Assembly (NCBI GenBank): GCA_900107365.1
Contig: FNPS01000001.1
Location: 1,070,715-1,134,714, forward strand
Source: Flavobacterium aquidurense
GTDB taxonomy: Bacteria; Bacteroidota; Bacteroidia; Flavobacteriales; Flavobacteriaceae
Direction of reading: 5' to 3'
Length of the DNA: 64,000 nucleotides
Shown here: one piece after another, positions 8,593-16,157 of the stretch
How positions within the stretch are numbered: the stretch's first letter is position 1
Layout: each line of letters starts with the position of its first letter
Program-made: the position numbers and the translations under genes
The notes under the pieces: model-generated
Told to the model about the DNA's origin: nothing
Databases searched by the model: none
Seen by the model: the letters and a program-made list of their open reading frames with translations, nothing else

Positions 8593-9720
8593 ATGAATAC
8601 AATAAAAGTACAATCAAAATTGCTTTTAATTATACTTTCCTTTTATTTACAGGCAACTGTTGTAACAGGACAAAGTAAAGCTAAAGAGAATGGCTATTTA
8701 TATAATGATAGCCATTTTCATCTCACTAATTATATTCAGGAAGGAATCACAGCTGCAAAATTTTTAGAGATAATGGGGGATAAAGTGGGTCGGTCAACTT
8801 TATTTGGAATTCCGCTCCAACAGCAATGGTCATATCAGAATTCCGGTAAATTCAGTCCGTCGTATTATCTGCAGACAGATGCGCCCTTATACTATTATTC
8901 TTTTACCGATGCCTATATCGCAATGCAATACAAGTCGCTCACAAAAGAGCAGCAAGATAGATTTGATCCCATGATTATCGGATTTAATCCTGCAGATATG
9001 TATGCTTATAAACATATAGAACGTGTTCTGAAAACTTTTCCGGGTGTTTTTACAGGAATAGGTGAATTCTCAATTCATAAAGAATTTGTTTCCTCAAAAG
9101 TGGCTGGAGAAGTAGCAAGTTTAACCAATCCGGCTCTGGACAGTATACTGGATTTTGCCGGTAAAGTAGGTCTTGTAGTGGTATTACATAATGACATGGA
9201 TATGCCAATGGCAAAACCAAAAACAGAACCAGCTTATCTGACACAGATGAAAGATGTTTTGAAGCGTCATCCGCAGACTACCATTATATGGGCTCATATA
9301 GGCCTTGGACGTATTGTTCATCCGGTGGGTTATGGTGCATCTCCAGACAGTGAAATAGGACAGAGACCACCAAATCACATAGATATTGTAAAAGAGATAT
9401 TAGAAGATCCTGCTTTAAAGCATGTTTATTTTGATATATCATGGGATGAAGTAGCAAAATACATAGTAGCAACTCCGGAAACCATTAAAAAAAGTGCTGA
9501 TGTTATGAACAAGTATTCTGATCGGTTTTTATTTGGAACAGACGTAGTGGCACCTCCGGATCAAAAATTTTATTTGGCCGTATATGATATGTACGCGCCT
9601 TTTTGGAAGGCGCTTACGCCAGAAACAAGTGAGAAGATAAGAAAAGGAAACTATGAAAGACTATTTGATAGTGCCCGTAAAAAAGTAAGGGAATGGGAAA
9701 AAATAAATGTAAAAAATTAA
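8593..9720 (+). CDS. Exported amidohydrolase (Amidohydro_2 type)
   Basis: This 375-residue metal-dependent hydrolase has an N-terminal signal sequence (to about residue 27). The TIM-barrel metal-site motifs appear in order: DSHFHL (H41, H43), VVLHND, WAHIGLGR and LFGTDVVAPPD. These match the amidohydrolase-2 family, which includes decarboxylases and lactonases as well as amide hydrolases, so the substrate is open. It sits directly behind the exported glutaminase and ahead of a second porin, which suggests that all four act on the same imported nitrogen compounds in the periplasm. The start is set by the signal peptide; 49 bp separate it from glsA. Confidence 0.82.
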   Translation: MNTIKVQSKLLLIILSFYLQATVVTGQSKAKENGYLYNDSHFHLTNYIQEGITAAKFLEIMGDKVGRSTLFGIPLQQQWSYQNSGKFSPSYYLQTDAPLYYYSFTDAYIAMQYKSLTKEQQDRFDPMIIGFNPADMYAYKHIERVLKTFPGVFTGIGEFSIHKEFVSSKVAGEVASLTNPALDSILDFAGKVGLVVVLHNDMDMPMAKPKTEPAYLTQMKDVLKRHPQTTIIWAHIGLGRIVHPVGYGASPDSEIGQRPPNHIDIVKEILEDPALKHVYFDISWDEVAKYIVATPETIKKSADVMNKYSDRFLFGTDVVAPPDQKFYLAVYDMYAPFWKALTPETSEKIRKGNYERLFDSARKKVREWEKINVKN

Positions 9721-9761
9721 AGATGTAAGCCAGTAGAGATTAATGCTAAATAAATAAAATC

Positions 9762-11057
9762 ATGCGATCAAAACTTTTATATGTTGTTTTATTAATTGTA
9801 TGTTGTATGCCAGTCTGGTCGCAAATTCCTTCTAATCCCATTGCAGTGGATAGTATAGGTGAACAAAAACAAAATGATCATCGTCCAGGTTCTGGATTTC
9901 TTATAGCGAACGGTAAGAAAGCAACCCTTACTATTTCACCATATGTAACAATTCGTTATTTAAATCAAGGTGCACTGGATGACACTTATACAAATCATTT
10001 AGGACACACCTCAACTATAGATAAAAGAAATGATCTGCAGTTTCAAAAAGCAGTTATTTATTTTAAAGGTTGGCTTATCGATCCAAAATTCAGATATCTC
10101 CTATATGTGTGGTCTGCAAATGCAAATCAGGGGCAGGGTGCTCAGGTGGTAGTGGCGGGAAACCTGCAATATGAAATCAATAAACATTTTGATATAGGAG
10201 CCGGTATTGGGAGTTTGCCAACCAGTCGCTCATTAATAGGAAACTGGCCTTTTTGGCTTCGACAAGATGCCAGGCCTATGGCAGAAGAATTTTTCAGAGG
10301 ATCATTTACTACAGGTATATGGGCTCAGGGAGAAATTACAGATGGACTATATTATAAAACAATGCTTGGTAATAATTTAAGTCAATTGGGAGTTGATGCC
10401 GGTCAATTAGACAATGGTTTTAATACTTTTAGTACCTCAGTCTGGTGGACTACCAATAATTATGGCAGGGTTGCGAATTTTGGTGATTTTGAAAGACATG
10501 AAAAATTAGCGACTCTCTTGGGTGGAGCTTATACTACAAGTAAAGAAACAAGACAATCCCAGCCAGGTACTGAAGATCCGGAAAATTCACAAATTAGACT
10601 GTCTGATGGTACAGGTGTTTTTTCTTTAGATGCTTTTGGAAATGGCAATCAGTTACTTTCTGCCAAATATCAAATGACTTCATTTAATGGAGGCCTAAAA
10701 TACAAAGGCTTATCTCTTGATTTGGAATATTATATCAGGTGGGTAAATGATTTTGAATCAACAGGTCCATTACCTGTCAAAGAACTTTTTGATAGTGGTT
10801 ATGCTTTACAGGCGTCTGGGATGTTGATAAATAAAACGCTGCAGCTGTACAGTACCTATTCTTATATAGATGGTGAATATGGAAAACCTTGGGAACTTAC
10901 CTGCGGACTCAATTGGTATGTACTGAAGAATAGGGTACTTCGAATAAATCCTGAGGTTTTATATGTAGAGAATTCCCCTGTGGGATATTTAAGCTATCCA
11001 ACTGTTGTTGGCGCTAACGGAATTGTTGGAATGCTGAATCTGGAACTATTTTTTTAA
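9762..11057 (+). CDS. Outer-membrane porin (phosphate/OprO-P-like barrel)
   Basis: This 431-residue protein has a signal peptide ending PVWSQ and many amphipathic strands. FQKAVIYFKGWLIDPKFRYLLYV and the DLEYYIRWVNDF region are like the OprO/OprP type of Bacteroidota porins. It ends in LNLELFF, the aromatic C-terminus expected of an outer-membrane barrel. It is the last gene of the glutaminase run, 41 bp after the amidohydrolase, and is followed by a terminator-like hairpin. Two different porins bracketing two exported hydrolases is unusual. The barrel call is firm; the solute is unknown. Confidence 0.75.
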   Translation: MRSKLLYVVLLIVCCMPVWSQIPSNPIAVDSIGEQKQNDHRPGSGFLIANGKKATLTISPYVTIRYLNQGALDDTYTNHLGHTSTIDKRNDLQFQKAVIYFKGWLIDPKFRYLLYVWSANANQGQGAQVVVAGNLQYEINKHFDIGAGIGSLPTSRSLIGNWPFWLRQDARPMAEEFFRGSFTTGIWAQGEITDGLYYKTMLGNNLSQLGVDAGQLDNGFNTFSTSVWWTTNNYGRVANFGDFERHEKLATLLGGAYTTSKETRQSQPGTEDPENSQIRLSDGTGVFSLDAFGNGNQLLSAKYQMTSFNGGLKYKGLSLDLEYYIRWVNDFESTGPLPVKELFDSGYALQASGMLINKTLQLYSTYSYIDGEYGKPWELTCGLNWYVLKNRVLRINPEVLYVENSPVGYLSYPTVVGANGIVGMLNLELFF

Positions 11058-11090
11058 ATAAATCAGGTACAAATTAAGGTGTAAAAACAT

Positions 11091-11260
11091 AAAAAAAAGC
11101 TCCAAATCATTGATTTGGAGCTTTTAATTTGTGACCTCAACGGGACAAATTTCAACAAAATTTATGGAAGATTTGAAAAGATTGGCGTACTGGAAGTAAG
11201 GGCTGTCTTTCATTGGCTGTATGAATTTGGTTTGGATGTCCTGTTGGGGATTGGTGTGAA
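11091..11260 (+). repeat. Dispersed repeat family 1, copy B (hairpin plus tail)
   Basis: The hairpin AAGCTCCAAATCA/TGATTTGGAGCTT is followed by TTTGTGACCTCAACGGGAC and then a roughly 110-bp tail that aligns closely with the 47.6-kb copy (GATTTGAAAAGATTGGC, GGCTGTCTTTCATTGGCT, TTTGGTTTGGATGTCC). It lies in the convergent gap between the second porin and the TetX-like gene. Confidence 0.75.
11095..11125. terminator. Bidirectional terminator hairpin
   Basis: A 15-bp inverted repeat (AAAAGCTCCAAATCA / TGATTTGGAGCTTTT) with A and T runs on its flanks sits between convergent genes. It can end both the porin transcript (+) and the TetX-like transcript (-). It is also the hairpin part of repeat copy B. 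Confidence 0.8.
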
Positions 11261-11303
11261 TTTGCATGTAATATTTTTTATATATGAGATGCAGATTCGA
11301 GCC

Positions 11304-12470
11304 TTAATTCGGCCTAGATTCTATAATTTTTTTGTCCCATTCTTCCTTATCAAATCTTCCTTCTTCAAAACTCTCATCGGAATGAATGCCTTCTTCTGCC
11401 ATTTGTGTATGCTCTTGTGCCTCAATGGCGTAAGCTATCATTTTTCTTTCATAATCTTTAACAGCAGAAAGTAAATCTGGAAAATCACCTTCGGTAAGAT
11501 TTGCAGCTAAATGTAAGGCATCCAATAAACCAATATTAACTCCAATGCCTGCAAAGGCGGGCATTACGTGTGCTGCATCACCAGCTAAAGTAATGTCACT
11601 TTGACTTTGCCAAGGCTTGTCTAAATGCATTCTTCGCATTGGCAGACCAACAAAATTATCGGTTGCATTAAATAATTCTTTAAATGTAGGATGCCAGTTT
11701 ACAAATAATTTGTTTAAATATTGAAGAACCATTTGTTTGTTGGAAAAATCTATATTTTCCTGCTCAGTCCAATTTTCATCAATTTGAAACGACAAATAAT
11801 AATTTAAGGCGCCATTAGATTTTACTTGAGAAAAGAGCATTTTTCTTTCAGCCAATGCCATCGTATTTTCTTCTTTGCATAAATTTTTAAATGAAGGACA
11901 AGTGATTTTCGGATCTAGAACTTCACCTTGTATTATGTAAGTTCCAGTATATTTTGGCTCGATATCAGTAACAAACTTTCTTGCTTTGCTTTTTCCGCCA
12001 TTTGCGATAATTACAAAATCGGATAAAGCAGTTTTTCCATTTTTAAATTTTAAATGATATTGATTCCCTACTTTTTCAATGTCTGTTAACTTACTATTCC
12101 ACTCGACGGTATTTTTATCTAAAGAATCCAATAAAATTTTCCTCAAATCATTTCTATCAATTTCAGGACGATCAAATTTATTTTCTTCAGTTGGCATACT
12201 TTCTTCCAGAATATTAGTCTGCATGTCTACACTGCGTTCACCTGTTGGTCGTGCATAATAATAGTATAGTTCCAGTAAACCTGCTTTTTCTAGGGCAAGC
12301 TGTCCGCTGCCTTTATGGATGTCGAGTGTTCCTCCGGATATTCTTGATTGTGCATTTGTATCCCATTCATAAACAGTTACATTTACACCTTTTTGCTGCA
12401 AAAGTCTTGCAGTTGTCAAGCCCACAGGTCCACCGCCTATGATAGCTACTTTTTTATCTTTTAATAACAT
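11304..12470 (-). CDS. TetX-like FAD-dependent monooxygenase
   Basis: This 388-residue flavin monooxygenase has the same length and order of motifs as Tet(X) tetracycline-inactivating enzymes. It has an N-terminal FAD site IIGGGPVGLT, then GGTLDIHKGSGQLAL, EIDRNDLRKILLDSL, ANGGKSKARKFVTD and the second FAD motif GDAAHVMPAFAGIGVN. The residues that match substrate-contact positions of TetX differ in part: the Gln in YIIQGE and the Gly after FA are kept, but the His in the GALHF segment is Asn here (GALNYY), and an Arg near LMA is replaced (ENTMALA). Activity on tetracyclines is therefore uncertain. An AraC regulator gene lies 30 bp upstream on the same strand, probably in the same transcript. 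There are no mobile-element genes nearby, which fits a chromosomal ancestor-type homologue. Confidence 0.83.
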   Translation of the reverse strand: MLLKDKKVAIIGGGPVGLTTARLLQQKGVNVTVYEWDTNAQSRISGGTLDIHKGSGQLALEKAGLLELYYYYARPTGERSVDMQTNILEESMPTEENKFDRPEIDRNDLRKILLDSLDKNTVEWNSKLTDIEKVGNQYHLKFKNGKTALSDFVIIANGGKSKARKFVTDIEPKYTGTYIIQGEVLDPKITCPSFKNLCKEENTMALAERKMLFSQVKSNGALNYYLSFQIDENWTEQENIDFSNKQMVLQYLNKLFVNWHPTFKELFNATDNFVGLPMRRMHLDKPWQSQSDITLAGDAAHVMPAFAGIGVNIGLLDALHLAANLTEGDFPDLLSAVKDYERKMIAYAIEAQEHTQMAEEGIHSDESFEEGRFDKEEWDKKIIESRPN

Positions 12471-12500
12471 ATTTGCTGTATTTAATATTACAGTGCAAAG

Positions 12501-13259
12501 TTATTTGTTGTTTATGGCAGAAACTTGTATAAATCGGTCGTTTTCATTTCGAGATAGCTCTCTAGGGCTTACACCGGACAATTTTTTAACTTCCCTGCTA
12601 AAATGTGCCTGATCAGAATAATTGAGTTCAGGGAAAAGTTCTCCTTTTTTTATTTGTTCAAATGAAACTCGAAATTTTAGAAAATTACAGTACACTTTCA
12701 AAGAAATTCCAAAATATTTGGTAAAATAGCGATTTATCTGCCTGCTGTTCCAAAAGGTTTTTTCAGAGAATTCTGCAATTGTCATTTCACCATTTGAGGA
12801 ATAAATTAACTCAAACAGCTTTTGTTTTCTGCTGTCAATATCGTCTGGTAGTAATTGTTTTATAATTTGGGCAGCTTTAATACAAAAAGCATCAAAGTCG
12901 TCCAGATCTGTTTGTTTAAATCCCCAATAATCATCTGGTAATTTTTGAAACTCGTTTAAAAGATGTGCTATGGACTGATGAAACAAATATTCGGCTGCTA
13001 AAAGCTTGAAACTTATAAAAAACATTTTTGTATTGGCTTCCATTTTTCTTTTATCATATAAAGTACCAAGTCCCAGCAGGTAAATTTGAAACGGCTCATC
13101 TTTATCTTTTGAAATAACTAAATCAAAATTGGCATCCGGCATGACAATGACTTCTTTTTCAATTCCCGTTGTATTCTCAATCATCCAAAAACACTCCACA
13201 AAATCTGATATAGATTTGTCGGGTAGATTTTTTTTGTATTGAATTTCTTCATTTGTCAT
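12501..13259 (-). CDS. AraC family transcriptional regulator
   Basis: This 252-residue protein has an N-terminal domain of the DUF6597/AraC type (SDFVECFWMIENT, VVMPDANFDLV) and a C-terminal AraC HTH (about residues 150-240). The HTH contains FSEKTFWNSRQINRYFTKYFG and the second motif DQAHFSREVKKLSGVSPRELS. It is cytoplasmic. The TetX-like gene begins 30 bp downstream on the same strand, so the two are likely co-transcribed and the regulator probably controls the monooxygenase. The inducer is unknown. The ATG at 13259 fits the family start. Confidence 0.9.
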   Translation of the reverse strand: MTNEEIQYKKNLPDKSISDFVECFWMIENTTGIEKEVIVMPDANFDLVISKDKDEPFQIYLLGLGTLYDKRKMEANTKMFFISFKLLAAEYLFHQSIAHLLNEFQKLPDDYWGFKQTDLDDFDAFCIKAAQIIKQLLPDDIDSRKQKLFELIYSSNGEMTIAEFSEKTFWNSRQINRYFTKYFGISLKVYCNFLKFRVSFEQIKKGELFPELNYSDQAHFSREVKKLSGVSPRELSRNENDRFIQVSAINNK

Positions 13260-13438
13260 TTTACTATTCTATATCTGCAGGATTATGGATAAGGTATATC
13301 ATGCTAATTTAAGTCTAATTTTGATTTATAAAGAATACAATATTTTTTTTATCTATTAAATTACTATTTTTCTATTAAATAAATATTTATTAGAGTACAA
13401 GTACAGTTTCTGAATTTTCAAAAGAATCTTTACAATAG

Positions 13439-13771
13439 AGTAACTGTCGGATCGAAACCAAATACGAAAAAATAACAAGTGGAACTAAAAGCGCTGGCAG
13501 CAGTGTAAAAGGAAATTGTAAAAGAGCGACATTTAACCAATCTGGCTCAGAATTGCTTTTGCATCAAAATGCCAATGTTACTTTTAATGAGAAAACCAAA
13601 GGTTTAGAAACCAGAATGAATTGGAAAAACGCACGTTACGCCCTTGAATTTACATATGACGAAGGATTTGAATTTGAGCAGATGATACCCTTGGCGAATT
13701 TAACGCCAAAGCAGCAAAAGTTTGTCCTGGATAAAAGATGTAAAAAAATATATATTTTTACTTTATTTTAG
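13439..13771 (+). pseudogene. Gene fragment, C-terminal end of an unrecognised protein
   Basis: The frame is open from an in-frame TAG at 13436 to TAG at 13771 with no ATG at its front, only a TTG at 13553. The composition looks coding: KSAGSSVKGNCKRATF, MNWKNARYALEFTYDEGFEF and LANLTPKQQKFVLDKRCKK. The lack of a start, the flanking AT-rich DNA, and a repeat copy 60 bp downstream suggest a leftover 3' piece of a larger gene. No family was recognised. It could be a short intact protein from 13553, but no ribosome site supports this. Confidence 0.4.
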
Positions 13772-13827
13772 AGTGATCTAAAAAAATGACAAATGATTTA
13801 AAGTTAGTTTATTTAATAGTATAAATA

Positions 13828-13950
13828 AAAAAATGGCACCAATTGGCTGTGTAATTTTATAGAATATTTAAAGAGATTGGCTTACTGGAAGCAGAGGCTG
13901 TCTTAGTATGGCGTCAGCAATTTGATTTGGAAGTCCCGTTGGGGATTGAA
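13828..13950 (+). repeat. Dispersed repeat family 1, copy C (partial)
   Basis: The copy begins AAATGGCACCAATTGGCT, which is the left arm of the hairpin seen at 47.6 kb. The right arm and the TTTGTGAC core are missing. It then continues with TTTAAAGAGATTGGCTTACT and the rest of the tail through CCCGTTGGGGATTG. It is a deleted copy. Confidence 0.7.
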
Positions 13951-14104
13951 CCAAAATATAACATAAAAAGGTAATCATTAACCTCTTTTATTAAAACTGT
14001 CTTAGCTTTTTGTGGGAAAATTGGAGGACTGTTCCAAATTATCTAGAAGGCTGATTTTCGATTATAAGTAATGAAGTTTAACTTTTCTCTAAATTTATTT
14101 TCTT

Positions 14105-14112
14105 TAATTTTG
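14105..14112 (+). promoter_or_regulatory. Bacteroidota-type -7 element (TAATTTTG)
   Basis: TAATTTTG fits TAnnTTTG. It lies 25 bp upstream of the ATG at 14137 but downstream of the earlier in-frame ATG at 14071. If used, it supports the later start for the TPR-HTH regulator. Confidence 0.35.
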
Positions 14113-14136
14113 AATCCATTATTTATAGTTTTTAAT

Positions 14137-15759
14137 ATGGTGGCTCGATTATTATCATTCTTTCTTCTTTTTTCCAGTTTACTTTCTTATTCTCAGCGTT
14201 CAACAAAAGAGTTAATCGATAGCTTAAATACTATAGATGATCATGAGAAAAAAGCTGAACTGTGCCTTAAAATTGCCGGAAAACTTAAGGATTCCGATTG
14301 GAACCGTGCAGTGAAATATGTGGAATTAGCTGAAGCTGAGGCAAAAAAAGCTACTAATTCAGACGAAATTCTGGCACTGGTTTACACTATTTCTGGTAAT
14401 ATATATGATTCAAAAGATGTTTTAGATATTACTTTGCAATTTTACTTAAAGGCCTACGAAATTTACAAAGCCAATAATAATATTCAGGAAATTTCTAAAA
14501 TAGAGAATAACCTTGCGGTTATTTATGCTAAAAGCAATAATGAAGCAAAAGCTTTACGGTATTTTTTGAATGTATATCATTATCAAAAATCTAAAAAGGA
14601 ACCTGATAAGCTATTAAAGATTTTAAACAACATAGGTACCATATATTTGGGTAAAAACGTAGACTCCTCTTTATATTATTTTCATAAGGCAGATTATATA
14701 GTAAAAAAATTAAAAAATAATAATTTAACCGGATACGTTTATACAAATCTGGCAAGGGCTTATGCTTTAAAAAAAGACAAGAAAAATGCCGATATCTACT
14801 TTGCAAAAGCTTTTTCTTTAATCAATACCCCAGTGGATAATTCATTAAAAGTCTTTATTCATGGGTCTTTTTCACAGTATAAATTAGAGGATAAAAATTT
14901 TGATGCTGCTATTGTAAATGCAAAACAGGCATTAGAATTCTCAAAAGAAAATGTATTTAGTTTTTCGGGCTTAAGATTGAATAAATTACTTTATCGGGCT
15001 TACCTGGAAAAGCAGGATTATAAAAATGCGGTTTTTTATTTTCAGAAATACAATATCATCAGCGACAGCATAAACATTGAGCAAAAGGCTGTAAATCTGG
15101 AAAGGATCAGACTGGAGCAGGATTATAAAGTACGCAACCAGATAAGATCTTTTGAGGAGGAAAAAAAGCGATTTAGATATTATGTAGCAGGCCTGATAAT
15201 GCTTGTAGGGATTTTGGCACTTATTATTTTACTGATACGCTACCGAAACAAAAATATAAAAAATCAGCTAGAAAAAGAGAAGCTAAAAACCAAACAGCAG
15301 GAGCTTAAGCAAAGTCTTGAGGCTAAAAATATGGTTTTGATCGGAAAGGCAATGTCAGAAATACACCGTACGGATAATATCAATGAAATCCTTACCGATC
15401 TAAAAAAGATTAGGCTTCAAACCGTAAATAAAGAAATGCAGAACGCGATCGACATCGTTTTAAAGCGTCTTCAAAAAGATTTAAATATAGATATCTGGAA
15501 AGAATTTGAAATAAGTTTTGAACAAGTCCATAAATCTTTCTTCGATAAACTTGCCGTTGATTATCCTTCACTTACTCCAAAGGAAAGAAGATTGTGCGCT
15601 CTTTTATATTTGGATTTAACTACAAAAGAAATCTGCCAGATTACCGGACAATCATTAATCGCTATTGAAAATGCTCGAACGCGACTTCGAAAAAAGTTTG
15701 ATTTAACGAACGAAAAAATAAATTTATCTACATATTTAAACACATTTAAGCTCGATTAA
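14137..15759 (+). CDS. Membrane-bound TPR-HTH (LuxR-like) regulator
   Basis: The start is placed at 14137 rather than the in-frame ATG at 14071, because the protein then begins with a clean signal peptide (MVARLLSFFLLF...LSYSQ); length is 540 residues. TPR-type repeats fill about residues 30-310. A single transmembrane helix (LIMLVGILALIILLIRY) follows near 350, then a coiled-coil and a C-terminal HTH (LTPKERRLCALLYLDLTTKE) of the LuxR/sigma-region-4 kind. The layout predicts periplasmic TPRs sensing a signal and a cytoplasmic DNA-binding tail. The giant metalloprotease gene follows about 400 bp downstream. The gene at 51.4-53.1 kb has the same layout and also adjoins a giant secreted protein. 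Target genes are not known. Confidence 0.82.
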   Translation: MVARLLSFFLLFSSLLSYSQRSTKELIDSLNTIDDHEKKAELCLKIAGKLKDSDWNRAVKYVELAEAEAKKATNSDEILALVYTISGNIYDSKDVLDITLQFYLKAYEIYKANNNIQEISKIENNLAVIYAKSNNEAKALRYFLNVYHYQKSKKEPDKLLKILNNIGTIYLGKNVDSSLYYFHKADYIVKKLKNNNLTGYVYTNLARAYALKKDKKNADIYFAKAFSLINTPVDNSLKVFIHGSFSQYKLEDKNFDAAIVNAKQALEFSKENVFSFSGLRLNKLLYRAYLEKQDYKNAVFYFQKYNIISDSINIEQKAVNLERIRLEQDYKVRNQIRSFEEEKKRFRYYVAGLIMLVGILALIILLIRYRNKNIKNQLEKEKLKTKQQELKQSLEAKNMVLIGKAMSEIHRTDNINEILTDLKKIRLQTVNKEMQNAIDIVLKRLQKDLNIDIWKEFEISFEQVHKSFFDKLAVDYPSLTPKERRLCALLYLDLTTKEICQITGQSLIAIENARTRLRKKFDLTNEKINLSTYLNTFKLD

Positions 15760-15926
15760 CTGTAAAATAATTTTAAGGATAACTAATTGATTTATTTGTG
15801 TTTGTATTAAAATGATTGTTTTTGTAGTGGTGCATTTTCAGCTGTGATTGTTTTTGCATGACTCCTTTTTTTTAGTACCCGGTATTGTGATTCTACATTT
15901 ACCAAATCTATTATAAATATGGTTTG

Positions 15927-16064
15927 ATGAATATGAATAAAAAAAAGAAACCTTCTAAAAGTCTTGAAGAACTCTTAGAAGACGCAAAAACAAGAAAGAG
16001 CGCACTCTTAAAAATTTTAGAAAAAATAACGAAAGCAAATTCTAAGAATCAACCTCCAAATTGA
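15927..16064 (+). CDS. Possible small protein (45 aa)
   Basis: This short frame starts ATG at 15927 and encodes a lysine-rich, helical peptide that begins MNMNKKKKPSKSLEELLEDA and ends NSKNQPPN. It fills the gap between the TPR-HTH regulator and the metalloprotease, on the same strand. The charge pattern and in-frame double Met look gene-like, but there is no homology that I recognise and no clear ribosome site. Confidence 0.4.
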   Translation: MNMNKKKKPSKSLEELLEDAKTRKSALLKILEKITKANSKNQPPN

Positions 16065-16157
16065 TTTTTAGGGTTTGCTTTTGTTGCTTCTTATTTACTC
16101 TATAAACACAATTAATTATTAATCAAAAATCTTAATGTTAACCTTTAAATTAAAAAA

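Noticed and set aside
11115..11474. Plus-strand open frame across repeat copy B
   Set aside because: It runs through the repeat tail and then antisense to the TetX-like gene; its second half is clearly not coding.
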